A stretch of 64,000 bases of DNA from assembly GCA_949752745.1 (NCBI GenBank), contig OX457027.1:56610053-56674052 (forward strand), read 5' to 3'. The position numbers were made by a program, and so were the translations under genes. Below the pieces are notes generated by a model. It ran no database searches. It saw only the letters and a list, made by a program, of their open reading frames with translations, and was not told the origin of the DNA. Numbering within the stretch: the stretch's first letter is position 1; every line of letters begins with the position of its first letter. Positions 23,501-38,500 of this stretch are shown here, in pieces. Origin of the DNA: Protula sp. h YS-2021 (taxonomy: Eukaryota > Annelida > Polychaeta > Sabellida > Serpulidae).

Positions 23501-26500
23501 GCACTCACTCATTCTCATTCAGATCTGCAAAAGAGACTTTGCCTGAATCGTGTGCACATGATGCACACGCCTGTCACACACGATAGTGTAAAATCTCAAA
23601 CTTTCAAGTCCAGCAGTGACCTCAATACGTCATGAGAGGTCACCAAAATGTAATCAGCTCCAAAGGTCATGTCGGTGCACACATTGTTTAGTTTCATCAA
23701 AATCAATCCACATGCTTTGGTTGAATTTTTGTTCACAAGATATATAAGAGTTAAACAGGCGAAGGTGTAGAAAGCAAAAACTCGAAATTCAGCGGCGGCT
23801 TTTAGAAGTGACGAGAGGTGACTGAAGTTTAATCAGCCCGAGAGGTCATCCATTGGAACACTCACATCGAGTTAAACCACAGTCAGTTCATATGTTTTGG
23901 TGGAATCGTTTACAATATCCATATGACCCACACATTTGACGGTATTGAAAATAAAAATGCATAGAACAGCGGTAACCTTGATCGTAAAGTTCATCGTAAT
24001 CTAATCAGAGCGATAGGCCATTCCTGGTCATATTCACGAGTTTCAGTAAACTCCGTTCACCTCCGGAATCTTTATTTAGAAGACGCACAAAACCCACCCA
24101 CAGGAGTCTGACAGTTCATCGATGACCATGAATGACCTGTTTTTGGTAACTAAAGTCCAGTTAATGCGAGAGGTCATCCATGTGAACATTCAAAGGGAGT
24201 TTCATCGAAATTTATTGATAGGAATTGGCGAAATCATGTGTTCGGACGAAAAGACGGTCATGTCAGAAATTTTTATGTTTCGCCTAACCTGATGAGGTCG
24301 GGGCATATAAAGTAAAATATATATAGCACTGCAAATGTGGAAAAAGGTAACGTCACATTTTCCAGTAAATGCACTATACACAGCACTCAGGGAAAACCCA
24401 GTCTAGCGGAAAATTTAAATGTCCGAAATGGCCATCCGGGCCATTTGGATGGAAGTTGAGATGGTCCAAGCCAATTTGAGAGGGCCTTGGGCCATCGAGC
24501 CACCGTTGATTTCGCACACTGAATTAAGACACAAAATATGGAATGAAAAATGCCAAAAAGACGTGTTTGACATTTTAGGAGGTAATCCCTACTCACTCAC
24601 ACTTTAGCTTGTTGATTTGTGCCCAACCTGCCCAGGGCCTAAAATCTCACCTCACCTCAGCTCTGCTCCGTTATATTTAAGTCTTTCTATCATTTTGCCC
24701 TGTCTGCAGTCGGTTTGACTCGCTGTGCTGCTATTGATGTTTGCTTTTGTATTGGAGCTTACGTTTTAACCCAAAACAGCTTAGATATTGTATTACAGAG
24801 GCATCAGTTCTACCGCGCCGTTAACCATTGAAGATTGAATGACCGACTTGTCATGGAGTTTACAAAGGGAGATCTGTTCGGTGACAGTGTTTTCAGTGTG
24901 GTTGCTATGACGTCACACTGACGTAGTTTTTTTTTTACAGAAAGTTTATTTCTTGCGTCATTTTCAATTTCCTTGTATTTTAGTGGATATATGCGGTTTA
25001 AGATAATTGAAGGGGTATTTTCCATTGTCGGCCTGGTCCAATTAGAGCACTATCGTGTTATAGTGTTCCGTGGGACTGCAGGCCGGTCTTGATGGCGTTT
25101 CTTTTGTGCTGGCTAATTAAGGGAAACACGCATATAGCCCTGTCTTGGAGTGAAAATATTGATATCATCCGTGTTTCCATCTTAGTCCATAACTGCTCTT
25201 CCGAGCGAAATGGGCCAATGAAAGCTTTGAAATGCGGTTACGATACATGGAAATATGTCTTAAGTATTTTATTGGGAAGATCTGCGTAAGGAGATTTTTT
25301 GCTGATTTATTCCGCAATCATATTGGTTATTAAAGGCCAGCATCAGAAAAGAATTCAGTGCGTCAGTGGGGTGGGAGGAGTACTCCCATACATGGCTTGG
25401 ATGGGGTGGTACGGCGTGAAAGTCCCCTTCCCCCCACTCTTCCCTCAAAATAAGCAGTCTTTCTGCTTCTGCCCTTTGGCAGGATTACGGGAGTAATCCG
25501 GGCTGTGTAGTCGCATCTTGGTACCTCTTTGCACAGCCATAAAATAGAAGTGTCGTAGAGACCAATGGTAAAGTTAGGGTAACTTTGACATCTGAACTTT
25601 GACATACACTTTCAAGGTTAAAAGTCACTTGACCTGTGCTATCTCGCAAACCGTTAGAGATTTTAAACTTTATTTTCGAGGTCCACCACGTTCTTACGTT
25701 ATATTAGAGGTAATTTTGTGATCTGACCTTTGACCTACTTTCCAAGGTCACCGGTCTCATGAGATGTTTTGGAGAGTTTGGCCTCATTTTCGCATTTGAC
25801 CTCATTGTCTGTACGGTGTTACATGAGGCTTATTTCGGGATCTGAACTTTGACCTTCATTTACTGGGTCAAAGGTCACGTAGCGTACTGTCTCGGAAACC
25901 TTTTTGATCTCATTTTCGAATTCCATCCCCTCTGTGTTTACATTTTTCGATTTATATATAATATAGGAACATAAAATTTTGACCTTGACATCAAGCTATC
26001 TCTTCGCTATTAGTAAAGAAATAACGATCTTTTCGCCATTTCACGACAATTGGCGATATTTTTGCATTACACAATTTTAAGACCTTCCTACTCCGTCAAG
26101 CTTAAAACGTAAATCATTTTGCCTTTTAAGCTATCACATTGGTGATATTTTCTCTTTTAAATATCGAAAAACTGCGATCTTTGCTGTTTAACTTGGATAT
26201 TTTGCAGTCTTTTTTTTGGTTTCGAAAAATCTGAAGTTTTCCCTTTTCACATGGCGAAATTTGTGACCTTTTTGCTTTTATTTTTCGATCACCGCAAATC
26301 CCCAGCAAGTTTTAGATTAAATACGCCCCCTCTCATCCCCGTGATTAAACAATGCATACGATCTAATATTGAAACGGCTGTCCCGGCAAGTTATAGAAGT
26401 ACCCTCTGTCCTCTTCTAAAAAACACTGCTCCTACCACCGAGCTCTTTCTGTTTCAGCCTAAAGCCAAACTGGGGACGATACTGGGTGTGTACTTCCCGT

Positions 26501-29500
26501 GCATCCAGAACATTTTCGGCGTCATTTTGTTCATCCGTCTCGTATGGGTGGTTGGCATGGCAGGCTGGTTGGAAGGCTTCTTCATCGTCTTTATTTGCTG
26601 CTGTTGTGTAAGTAGCCATCCGTTAACAATCTAGCCAACCATCAAGCACAAAGAAACAAATTAAACACAAAGAAACAAGCAAAAATAAGGTCATTTTACT
26701 TATTCTTCTTTTTTTTCCGATTTGCAATTTTTGTTTGTCGTCAAAAGTAATGGTCCAGTCTCAGCTGTAAATAAATAAAATCAGTGTCAAACCCTGTCGA
26801 AAATCATTTAAACTGAGTTATAAGATACAGGTCTGTGGCATCCGCATATGCCGTACATCTTTCTTATTATACCCTGTTCTTTCTTGAATGTACTGTGTGA
26901 AGAAACCCTTGGTTGAGCAATGATTTATCGGGACTCTCTCCCAACAAAATTCCCATTCCAGAGCAAGCGTTTATTTTTCTTTGAGCGACCAGTGTTCGCC
27001 TTGTGTGTCATTAGAAATGACTGGTTTTTTAGTTTAGATCGTACCAACCTTAAATGCGTTAAATGGAGATCGCTCACTGGGATTTTTTTGTATGACAAAA
27101 AATTCAAAACCTTCGGTTCCTACCGTCTGTAAGTTGGGTTGGGGCGGTGGGAGGAGGCTTATAGATACCGTTATATGGACTACAAAAATGCGTTTATTGG
27201 TAGGATCTACTGCGGAAATAAATCACGTTGCACAATAACTTTGGGCCATTGATTGCCGTGATGAAATTTCCCGTCTGCCGTCATTTTTAGATTTTTACTG
27301 CCGTAGATGTTTTTTCCCTCGAATTTTGGTAATCGCTTTTTCCTGGCAAAAGAGAGTGAATTTCCGCGAAATACGGTAAAACCACTCAAACAGAACGATG
27401 CCCTGATTGGGGAAAAAGCCCGTTGGATGAGAGGTGTTCACAAGTTCTTCACTACATGAGACGGAATTACACCGGCATCGGTTAATTAAGACATAATTTT
27501 GTGGCCTCAGCTCACTCTTTTGCTGTTTTAACGTGTTGATTATAACGGCACATGGGATATACAGTTTCTGAGCCCAAGCCATGTCGTTATAACGAGGTAG
27601 AACTGTATGTATCTGTTTATGTGTGTTTCCGTTGCCAGACATTTACGACTGCGATCAGTATGAGTGCGATAGCCACGAACGGGGTGGTGCCGGGCGGCGG
27701 CTCGTATTTTCTCATTTCTCGAGCGCTGGGGCCCGAATTCGGCGGTGCTGTCGGTATCCTGTTCTATCTGGGAACCAGTGTAGCGTCGTCCATGTACATC
27801 GTCGGTGCTGTTGAAATATTACTGGTAAGTTTGCATGAGGTTAAGTACAAAATCAAATTATGCACAACAATCTAAGAGCTGAGAGTAAAACTGTAAAATT
27901 GATATGCATTACAAATGTTAAAGTAAGTGTTAGAGTGCCGTGTATTGCCGTGATTTCATTGTGTCTAAAAATAGGTACTGTTTAAACAGTAAGAAATAAG
28001 GCAGGCAACCATAGCAAATCGTGGAAACAAATGAACGTGCCAGGAATAAAAGAGTGCCGTAGAAAAAGTTAATGGATGCTGAAAGTGCTTTTTTTTTTCT
28101 ACGAGCATAAGAAACACCTGATTAATTGAAGCTCCCATTGCAAATCATTGTGCTGTTTTGCAGTTTAATATGGAGCTATGTCGAGATCAATTTTTAACAG
28201 TTGGCAAGTCGAAAACATGCAAAGAGTATATTGAACTGGTACGGGGCCAATGTTTCTAACCTTTTTTTCCGCTTTAGTGGTCCGTCAATTTGTCTTTACT
28301 GCTCCGTTTGCCAATCTGGCCCCAGGACCACCAAACCTCGCAGTATGTAGCACTTGATCTGGAGTTGTGCACCTGATTTTTTGTTTTCGCCTTTGTTTTT
28401 ATTTTCATGATCAAAAACGCCAAGCAAAATACTGATTTTTTATCAGCAAAAGAAACGCGTAGGGGCTGCAGCAGCATTTGCACGAGCCTATTGCATGTGC
28501 CAATAGCCACACTATGCGTTACGCGACTGATATTTGCATACGCTAAATACAGTGAGCATAGTAACATGTGTGGGTTTTATGAGAACGATACGTGGATGCA
28601 AAATCAGCTTCAGTTACTTAAAATTCTTGGTAAGGGTCAGGGGGATGGGGGAGGGCGCCGTTTTGAGTCCAGGACCAGCCGACCAGTTCTCACTCGACCA
28701 ATTGCCACCCGAGCCAACTCATACCCCACTAATTCCCATTCGATTCATCGAAAGAAAAACAACTGTATCACAACAAATATGTTTGTTTCAAAATTAAGCT
28801 AACCGGTACTGACCCTTAATTGATTCATCTTCCCCGAGCCTTGATTTTCGCTCTACATTGTCCATTCCTTCTGTTGTCACACTCATATGATGCATATCCA
28901 TTTGCCAGATCTTTCAGTTTTACATGCGCATAACCGTCGAGCAATATTTTCTGTTTTCTTCGAACTGATGCATCGAATTGCATGTTTGAATGTTGTATAC
29001 TTCTTGTAAACTTTTGGGCAGAATTTATACCTCTTGTGTTATTACGACTCAGGACAAATACATCCATTCAATCCATCACAAACCAGAGTCGATAGATAAT
29101 TGAACATCGGACAATTTTTCGGTAATCCATCACACACCAGAGTCGAAAGCTAATAGGAATTTGCATGTCCTTTCTATATATTTATATATAATCCTTCATA
29201 CACCAGAGTCGAACAATTACTGCAGGGCTGAGACTTCGTAAAATGTTCTGGTCGCCCGGCACAAAACTTAGTCGTCCGGCGGAATTTTTCCAAAATTTGT
29301 CTAGCCCGCCTCACATGAAAAAAGTAGCAAAATGGTGTTTAAAATAACCAACAGTATTTACCTGAAAATACTCAGAAAAAAACTCGAAAAAGTTTGTCGC
29401 CCGAGCCAAAAGTTGGTCGCCACGGGCGACCGGGCTACCGCGAAATCTCAACCCTGTAACTGAACCATGTCCAGCTTCTGGTAACACATCAAACAACCGG

Positions 29501-32483
29501 GATTTAATGCGTGATTGCAATTGAAATGGGCCCAGTATAATGCGTATAACACTATAACCTTAAGTGCGTGACTGATCATTGAGCTTCGATAGAAACAAAT
29601 TACATCTAACTCAAGTTCTGACGACTTGATTAAAAACTAAAAATTCAAAGCTACAGTATATCAGTTTACATTTTAAAACGGGTGAGAATTGGTGGCATGG
29701 GAATTGGCTCGGGTGACAGTTTGTCTGATTGCAATTAATCGCGTGGCAATTGGCGGGCGAGAATTGCCGTTTAATAGAGTAAGTAGCAAAGCTGTTTGTT
29801 TTGTGGAAAGATTTCGAACTGGCCAAAAAAGTTTCTAAGAAAGGTTTCAAAATAGTCTATGATATATTGGGTTGTCTGCAGAGGAAAAGCAAACTAAAAT
29901 CAGGCTGAAAATTTTTTTAAACTGTACTCAAAGGTAGAAAATGATTGTAAAAATATTATTTTCTTTGAGAAATAGGTTCTCGTTCATATCTTTTTTGTAG
30001 TTTTGCATCTTATTTCCAAACGTATGTCTTTTTTTACTGTCTGTGTGTTTTTTTTTTTTGCAGCAATATATGTTTCCACAAGCGTCAATGTTTGGCTCCA
30101 TGACGATAGCCTCCAATGCATTCAATAACTACCGAGTGTATGGAACCATATTACTTATCATTATGTTCATTTGGGTGAGTCATTGTTTATTTTGATTCAG
30201 CTTAAAACAGAACAATGGTAGTGCTGCATGAAGCCAGCATAGAACCAGCTCTTGTTCATCACTGAATAAACGGTTGCATTTAACTGTATCACAAAGCAAA
30301 AGAAAAGAAATTCGAACTAATAGGCTGTAAAATGTGTTGTTTTCCTAAAAAAATGTAAGTGAACAACATTGCAAGTCTGGTGGGGTGCGTTTAGTTATGA
30401 CTTATTATGATTGACTCCTCTAAAGCCCCTCCCCTCCCACCTGCTGTCCCCACAGCAGTCTCGTCTCATTTTAATGTACATCGTATTGGTTATTCCCCTA
30501 GGTGTTTCTGGGCGTGAAGTTCGTGAGTAAATTCTCGCCTATCGCCCTGGCGTGTGTCATCATATCAATCATATGCATATACCTTGGCATATTCATCGCC
30601 AGTGAAAGCAGAGGCCCAAAGTAAGTGACAACGCTTTAGCACTTACGTAGTGAGGTGACCAATCAGAACTCATGTCAAGTATTTATGACTGTTTACATTC
30701 CTCGATCGGTTACAATTGACCGGGAAACCGAAATTATTGGTTTAAATTACATTTAAAAACAAATAATCAATTGCATTGTTGAAACAGTAGTTTTGAAAGC
30801 AGTGAAGTGGTTTCATTGGTGCATCAGATCGTTATATGATTGGTTGCAGAATATGTCTCCTTGGTGACCGCTTGCTGGCCTCTGAAAAAATCACAGTGGA
30901 TGGAGAAATGCTATGTACAAAAAACAAGAGCGACCCCATTTACGAGGTCAGTGTTGTAAACAACTGTTTTATATTTGGTTGAGGAAAACTTTGCTGTGTC
31001 TTTCCTTTTGCCATCAGTTAGCAGATTCAATATGAAGTATAACTAGCCAGTAAGTAAATATTGACCTTTAGGTCAACATTTTCGCAACGGGTCAATAATG
31101 TACTTCATGTTGTCTCGAAATAAGTCAGTATATGCGTTGTTACATGATTTTTCTGACGCTTTGATTGCAGATAATTGCAATATCTATCGACATTTGCGTT
31201 CCGGTCAACATTGAAAAATTATTGACTTGGGAATCAGCCAATGAGATTACAGCATTTACTAAAGTCATGTGACAACTCAGTGTATTTATTTATTTTGCAG
31301 TGAGTTGTAACATTAATTGCGTTGATCGCACTATTGTGGACGTGTACATCTCAGCCAACCAGAATGCTTTTGTCAAATCACATGCACGTCACATTAGCTT
31401 CGCCGATTTAGTCGGCGTGTTTTTGCCAAAGAACGGTTAATAAGGTTACTCATGTGCTCCTCTGGTTATAGCCCGGAAGCGTTTTTGGCATGACTGATAA
31501 ATATTTACAAGAGTTCAGAAAGAAAATACAGTTGCTACCAGTTGCTTCTACTAAAAAACCAGTTCACAGCAACACATTTTAGTGTTTTGACCGTCTATTA
31601 AACTATTTCATTATCCCCCGTGGAACGGAAGGATATAGTTTTGAACTTTTCGGTCTGTCCGTCCGTCTGTCACGCTTCAGTCTCACGCCCCTACAGGCTA
31701 CATTAATAGATAGATTCGTTTCAGATTTTGTACACGGCTTCTCTGGACCCTTCCGTATTGCAATGACCAAGAATTTTCTGGATCAGAAAAAAATTGACAA
31801 AATGGCAGACTTTTGAAAATCGTCACTGGACTTAGCGTATATACGGCAGTCTGACGCGCCTACAGGCCACATTAATAGATATATTCGTTTCAAATTTTGT
31901 ACACGGCTTCTCTGAACCCTTCCGCAGTCAATGACCAAGAATTTTCAGGATGGGGCGTAAAATTGACAAAATGGCGGATTTTTCAAAATCGGCGTTGTAG
32001 TTAGCGTATCTACTACAGTCTCACGCGCCTACTGGTTAATGGATTGATTCGTTTAAATGTCAGACACTACGTCTACCTATCCTTCAACTTTTAAATTTTG
32101 CATAGTCAACACGCAACAGCCTTACACACACCATGTCGCCCACGGGGGATAGACGTACTCCTCGAGACGTAGTCAAGTTTCTTGTAGTTGGCGAAGAGTG
32201 ATTACTTTTGAGCGGTCTCCTGTAGCTTGCAAACGTGCCTCCGTATTTTAATAAAAATTCACCCTTAATATGCCAAAATTCTGTTTAGTTGCTGAAGTTG
32301 TTTGTTTTTTTGAAAAAATAATAATAGTTGCCTAATCCTTTTGTTTTGGCAATGATTAATTTTCTGGTGGTTTTTTTTTTCTTTGCGGTGTTTTGTGGAG
32401 TGCAGATGTACTGTGGTCACATCAACATGTCTGACCCAGAAGGGGTCCTGGATGAAGACTGCAGGTACGTTTAAGTGTTTTAG

Positions 32484-32519
<36 letters not shown>

Positions 32520-35500
32520 AGCAGTCGACTTGGTCTTATCACATCAGTAAAGTGGGTGTCCGTCGTCTGTATGTACATATGTAAACTGTTAATTAAAATG
32601 CTTCTTCTCCCTCACTTCTGATCGGACTCCTTTCAAATTTTGTAGGAATGTTCTCTAATTAATTCTGCTCTTGAAAAATTACTTTTTACGCAGTCCGCCA
32701 AAAATTGCGTAAATTTCGGGCATTTTTTGTTGAGAATTTTCAAAATGCTTCTTCTCCCACAATTGCCTTCAAATTTTGCATAAATGTTTACTAGGGAGGT
32801 CTCTTGTGAAAAATTACTTTTTGGCGATCCACTAAAAATGGCCAATTGGGGTCATTTTTTAATTTATTGGTAAGCAATTTTCAAAATGCATTTTCTTCCA
32901 TAATTTTGATTGGATCACCTTCCAGTTTTTTATAAATGTTCACCAGGCTTTCTTTTCTTGAAAACTATTTGTGTGTGTTGGTGATTTTTGGCGATCCGCC
33001 AGGAATTGGCTAAATGGGGAGGATTAAAAAAAAAAAAAAACGAGTGACCAATTTTCAAAATGCTGCGTCTTGATAGGATTTCTTTCCAAATTTGAACGAT
33101 CCGCCAAAAAGTGGCTAAGTGGGGGTGGAGTATTTAAAATTTGTTCCAAGCCAGTTTTCCAAAGGTTTTTCTTCCACAATTTTTAACAGATTCCTTTTAA
33201 AATTATGTACTTATTTTCAATTTTCAATGATTGGTTTTTAAAATATGACTGCCACATTTTGGCAAGCATACAAGCCTATTGATACTTGATTCACTAGATC
33301 TCGGCGGGTCACAATGTCCATGGATATTCTTCTTTTAACTTCTGATTGTTTCTTTTTTGGGTTGAATGGTTTTGTATTCTTTAATTCTTTGTTTATTGCT
33401 TGAAAATATTGACCAGAGGAATGAAGCAAATTGACAGAAATTACTATAACGGAAGATAAACAATCACATAAGTTAATATAACTAAACTAGGCATGGATTG
33501 ATTAGTAAAAAAAGTCATGTTAGTATATTTGATGGAAATATTTGATAGAGTGAAATAGACACAACAAAGAATCGATAAATGCACGAAATCTTAGGTAGAG
33601 CTACTGTTAAGCGTCGTTAAAACACTAGGCTTTGGCCGAGTCATTGTGTCACTATAACACACAGTAAAAAGGATGGACAGGACCAGAGTTATGTCGTCAC
33701 AAGCGCCGTGCCGTTATAAACGATGTCGATATGTAAAGGTTCTACTTCATGTAGAATAATTGATTAATTCATTGAGTCGATAGTTGATAAGAAAATGAAT
33801 AATTAAAACCAGTGTCGAGGCATTTGCCCCCAGGAGGAGCAAATTTTTCAGAAGAGCAAATTTTTATGTCCGCTATGGGTGTATAGGATAAAGGAACGGG
33901 AGAAAAATAAATAACTCCTTCCGGGTGCAACCTCACGATATCGCAAGGAGTAATTAAGCTGCATGGGAGGTTGAAAGTGTGGGCTAGAAGAGGAGAAAGC
34001 CATGTGAAGCGCTAACCTGGCAGCAGATTGTAAACATATAATTAACTCAGACATGACGAAATATAAAGAGAATATTTTGTTTTGTTTTTTGTTTTTGTTT
34101 TTTTTTTTTTCAAAGTATTGAAAAATGGAAGAGAATATGGCTAAGACTGTGTTTGTGTTTCAGGTACTTTAATGACCATGACACTCACCACAAGCGGGGT
34201 ATCCCGGGCCTGGCATCAGGAGTGTTCGTAGGTGAGTCCTCGACAGGCTGAGCGCTGGGATGAGGGAGGGGGGTGAAGCTATGGGCAGGAGGAGTGGGTG
34301 GGGGGGGGGGGGGGTCGGGGGCTACCGATTGGTTCTACGACTTGTATTTATTTGAAACCTATAAAATTACAAAAATCATGTGGTCGTGAAACTACTTTGA
34401 ATTGAGAAACTTGATTCAACATATTGGGTTTAACAAAGTGTCGATTGGAAGAAGATAACCGCAACTTTAACACTGCACCGGACAAGTATGATATTGTGGC
34501 GTCACTTTCACTATTTGCCGTTTAAAAAAAGAGAGAGTCTTAGAACATGCTGGCCTAAAAAAAGTCACGTTTTGTTCAAGAAAACATCTTCAACAACTAC
34601 ACGGAGGCGGGAAACCGTATCGGCGAGGACGTAGAGGGCGACAGGGAGAAGGGCGAGATCGTGGCCGATATCACGACTTCCTTCACCATCCTGCTGGCCA
34701 TCTTCTTCCCGTCATGCACCGGTGAGTCGCTGTGACGGGCGAAGTAATGTCGAACCAACGATGTGTCGCGACACCTTTCAGATTGTTGTGTGAGGAATCA
34801 CGCGAGGGTGTGGATAGAGAGAAGTGTGCAAGGGGGTTGGGAGGGAGGGCGGATAAAAGAAGTGTGCGAGAGGGTGGGGATGGAGGGGGGATAAGAGAAG
34901 TGTGCAAGGGGTGAGGAGGGAGGGAGGGTGGATAGAGAGAAGTGTGCAAGAGGGTAGGGAGGGAGGGGGGATAAGAGAAGTGTGCGAGAGGGTGGGGAGG
35001 GAGGGGGTAAGAGGAGTGTGCAAAAGGGTGGGGAGGGAGGGGGTAAGAGGAGTGTGCAAAAGGGTGGGGAGGGAGGGATGGATAAGAGAAGTGTGCAAGG
35101 GGGTAGAGAGGGAGGGGGAATAAGAGAAGTGTGCAAGAGGTTGGGGAGGGAGGGGGATAAGAGAAGTGTGCAAGGGGGTGGGGAGGGAGGGGGGATAAGA
35201 GAAGTGTGCAAGAGGGTAGGGAGGGAGGGGAGTAAGAGGAGTGTGGAAGAGGGTGGGGAGAGGGGGCGCAAATTGAAGTTCTGCTTCCTTCTTGCGTAGC
35301 TTATGCTGTGAATGCCAACTAAATATAGAACGGAAGTCTACTTGCTGAGTTCATTACGAGGCAAAAGTCGAGTCAAATCACATTCACTTAAAGTAAAATG
35401 ACTGCTGTCTCTTTCTTTTTGCTCTTGCCTTCACAAGCTGTTTTCACTTTTCCTCAAGAAACGCAGATTTTGCGAAGGAGTTGCAGTCACATACTTACAT

Positions 35501-38500
35501 AGAAAAGAGAAATGTTTCAACAAAAAACATAAGGAAAGAAGATGTAGTGTGTGAGCAGAATGTGGCGAGATATTTATGCCTGGGTTTCTTTGCAGGTATC
35601 ATGGCTGGATCAAACAGATCTGGAGACTTGCAGGACCCTTCCAAATCGATCCCGACAGGGACGATCATGGCTATTCTCACTACATCCCTTGTCTGTATCC
35701 TTAAGTGTGGTCCAACCAATACAACATACCTGGGTACTGAAAAAAAGTATGCATAAATACAGTGGCGGAACCAGGGGGTTCAGGGGCTTCAGTCCCTACC
35801 ATCCATTTCAATTGAAAGAAAAACTGGACTGTTAAACTTCTTGTTTTCACCCAAAAAAAAAAAAAAGACTTTGACTGGTTAACTCGCTAATTCGAATGAT
35901 TTTCCCGAGCCTTTCCCGAAAGCTGTATCCGCCACTGGAATTGATAAATAAATAGACAGCTTTTCTAGGACGGGGTTCCAGTAGTCCTTGTTGCACAGGT
36001 ACGCTCGAAGTCCACCAAAAATAAGTTTAAAACTCATGTTGTCTTATCCCGTAAAAACTCTTATCTGGTGTCTTCAAAAATCACGGGAGTGTCAAGTGCA
36101 CGATCAAGCTATTCGGATTTTCATTCGTGCTCAAAGTGACGCTCTCGTGAATAGTCGTGTGAGAAGACTGTTGATTTCCTTCACCACGAACAGACCTGTC
36201 CTGCGTCATATTTTTCGGTGCTACTGTAGAAGGGTCGCTTCTGCGAGACAAGTAAGTTGGAGAACGGTTCAGGTGGAAGAAATATTATGTATTTTAAGTA
36301 AATTTCCCGATTGCTCTGTAGTATTGAATCTACTCCTTTCTTTGCGGCCAAACATTGAAGAATTCATCTGTTTATTTTATTGTTTTTCGTCAAATGGAGA
36401 ACATTCATTTGTACATTGAACCAGGGACTAGATGGTTAGAAGTTAAGGTTTTAAATTTGTGTGTTGATGTCTAGTAACAGCATAAACATGCCTGCTATAA
36501 TAGTTATAGCTTATTAAGGTATTCATTTTAGTGGTGATTTATGTTTTGATGCTTATGCATGTTTTTTTTATCATGTTCAGGTTTGGGGAGTCTATAGATG
36601 GAGGGTTGGTGGTGGCCTACCTTGCATGGCCCAACCAGTGGGTTATCCTGGTTGGCTCCTTCCTCTCCACGGTTGGAGCTGGTCTCCAATCATTAACAGG
36701 TATTGTCAGTATGTTTTTTTTTTAAGTAAATAAAACACCGTTATAAATGGCGGACCCTTTTATACCATAAATTAGAGACAAGTCTGAAGATTGTGTGCTC
36801 TGCACATTTGTGTGTGCAGACACAAATGAGAAACCTTTGTGTCTGCACATAACAAACTTGAAAACTGTCTCTCAGGGGAATGCACTTTATAGGGTTATAC
36901 ACTTTTGTATCGAGCCAGAAATTGTGAGATATGGCAGAGCTGTGGAAAGTGGAAACACTGGGTAAATGAGTTAGCAACGATTTCTTGTAAAAAGAACAGC
37001 TTTTAGGAAGTTACGCAGCTGGACCAATTTATTTATTTATTTTTTATTTTATTTTATTTTATTTATTTGTTGTTTTTTTTTTTGTTTTTTTTGTAAGGTG
37101 CTCCTAGATTGTTGCAAGCAATAGCTTCCGACGGCATCATCCCGTTTTTATCGCCTTTCGCGGTGACTACGAAGAAAGGAGAGCCGTTCCGGGCACTACT
37201 TCTAACGGCTGCTATCTCAGAGATCGGCGTGCTCATCGCTAGTCTCGACTATATTGCTCCCATCATCACTATGTAAGTTTTCTGGCTGGGCAGGGGGTGC
37301 TGTGGGGGGGGGGGGGCGGGGGTTGTTGGATAGTTTCTTCATACCACCGCCACCAATTTATTTATCCTGCTGTTCGACTTCAGATACACTGAGATGGAAA
37401 AAAAGATATTGAAAAAAAGACACCTGCGTTGAAAACTTCATCTTCATACAGCTAAATAAAAAGTATCGCTCAGTTCTGTAGAATACCTGTTATACGTAAT
37501 CATTGTGGACTTCTGCATGTCCACGATCAACCTGTGTAATATACCGACCTAATTACGTGTTTGTGTTTTGCATGGGGCCTAGGTTCTTCCTCATGTGCTA
37601 CGGCTTCGTGAACCTGGCCTGTGTGCTGCAGTCGCTGCTGAAAACCCCCAACTGGAGACCCAGGTGGAAGTTTTACCACTGGGTGCACTCGCTCTTCGGT
37701 GTCGCCCTTTGCCTCACGATCATGTTCATCTCTAGCTGGTACTACGCCATAGGGGCCTTGCTCATTGCCCTGGGCATCTACAAGTACATCGAGTTTAAAG
37801 GGTAGGTGAAGTTCAGGCTGCCGAGTAGTCTAGGAATGTAACGCTGTCGAATAATAACTGGCATCATGCCATGAGCATGTGATGCAGAGTAGGCCAAAGG
37901 GATCACGTTATCGTCTACAGAGGATGTAACTTCATTAGCGGGTGGTCGTGCTTAAATGCTCGATATCTGTGTCTGTAGAAACGCCAGAAGGGCGCTTACT
38001 CCAGACTTACTCCAGACTCCTTGAACGATTTCGTCTACAATACACCATGTATTATATTGAAAAACTGAAATCACTGTTTCGGTTGTAAACTATTATTTGC
38101 TCAGAATAAAGCTTGCAAATTTTTTAACTGAAAAGGAAAGATGGAAATACGGTTGAATATTCTACAAATATGAAAAAGTTAATAATAAGGAAAGGCCTGC
38201 CTGTTGTATATTAGTACAAAATTTTGTGTGGTGTAAAAGCTTTTTTTTATTCAAAATAATTGGTAGTTCTAAATTAAAACTCGTCCATCTGTTTTGTCAC
38301 ACCAATTTCTCTTATTTTCCCCTACTGTTATAGTCTCACAAATAACCTAGTGTTTCCTTGCTGCATCCAGGGCGGAGAAGGAATGGGGCGATGGCATCCG
38401 GGGCCTGGCCATGTCGGCGGCCCGCTACGCCCTGCTGAAGCTAGAGGAGGGGCCACCGCACGTGAAGAACTGGAGGCCCCAGGTCCTCATCCTACTCAAG

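Larger units (their letters stand above)
28620..29770. repeat. Inverted word-like repeats bracketing 1.1 kb
   Basis: At 28665-28745 the plus strand has CTCACTCGACCAATTGCCAC, CCGAGCCAACTC and ACTAATTCCCATTCGA. The reverse complement of 29680-29770 has CTCGCCCGCCAATTGCCACG, CACCCGAGCCAATTCCC and CCACCAATTCTCACCC. Both are built of CCAATT and CCCA words with 10-16-bp periodicity, like the ends of the 13961-14700 element. Boundaries are soft. Confidence 0.4.

Noticed and set aside
34683..35299. Long proline/leucine or glycine/arginine-rich ORFs on both strands
   Set aside because: They are translations of the 37-39-bp G-rich minisatellite.
35695..35756. Read-through of the TM7 exon to [19 protein letters not shown]
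   Set aside because: Diverges from all KCCs at the U12 donor; the true continuation [14 protein letters not shown] is in exon 36194-36251.
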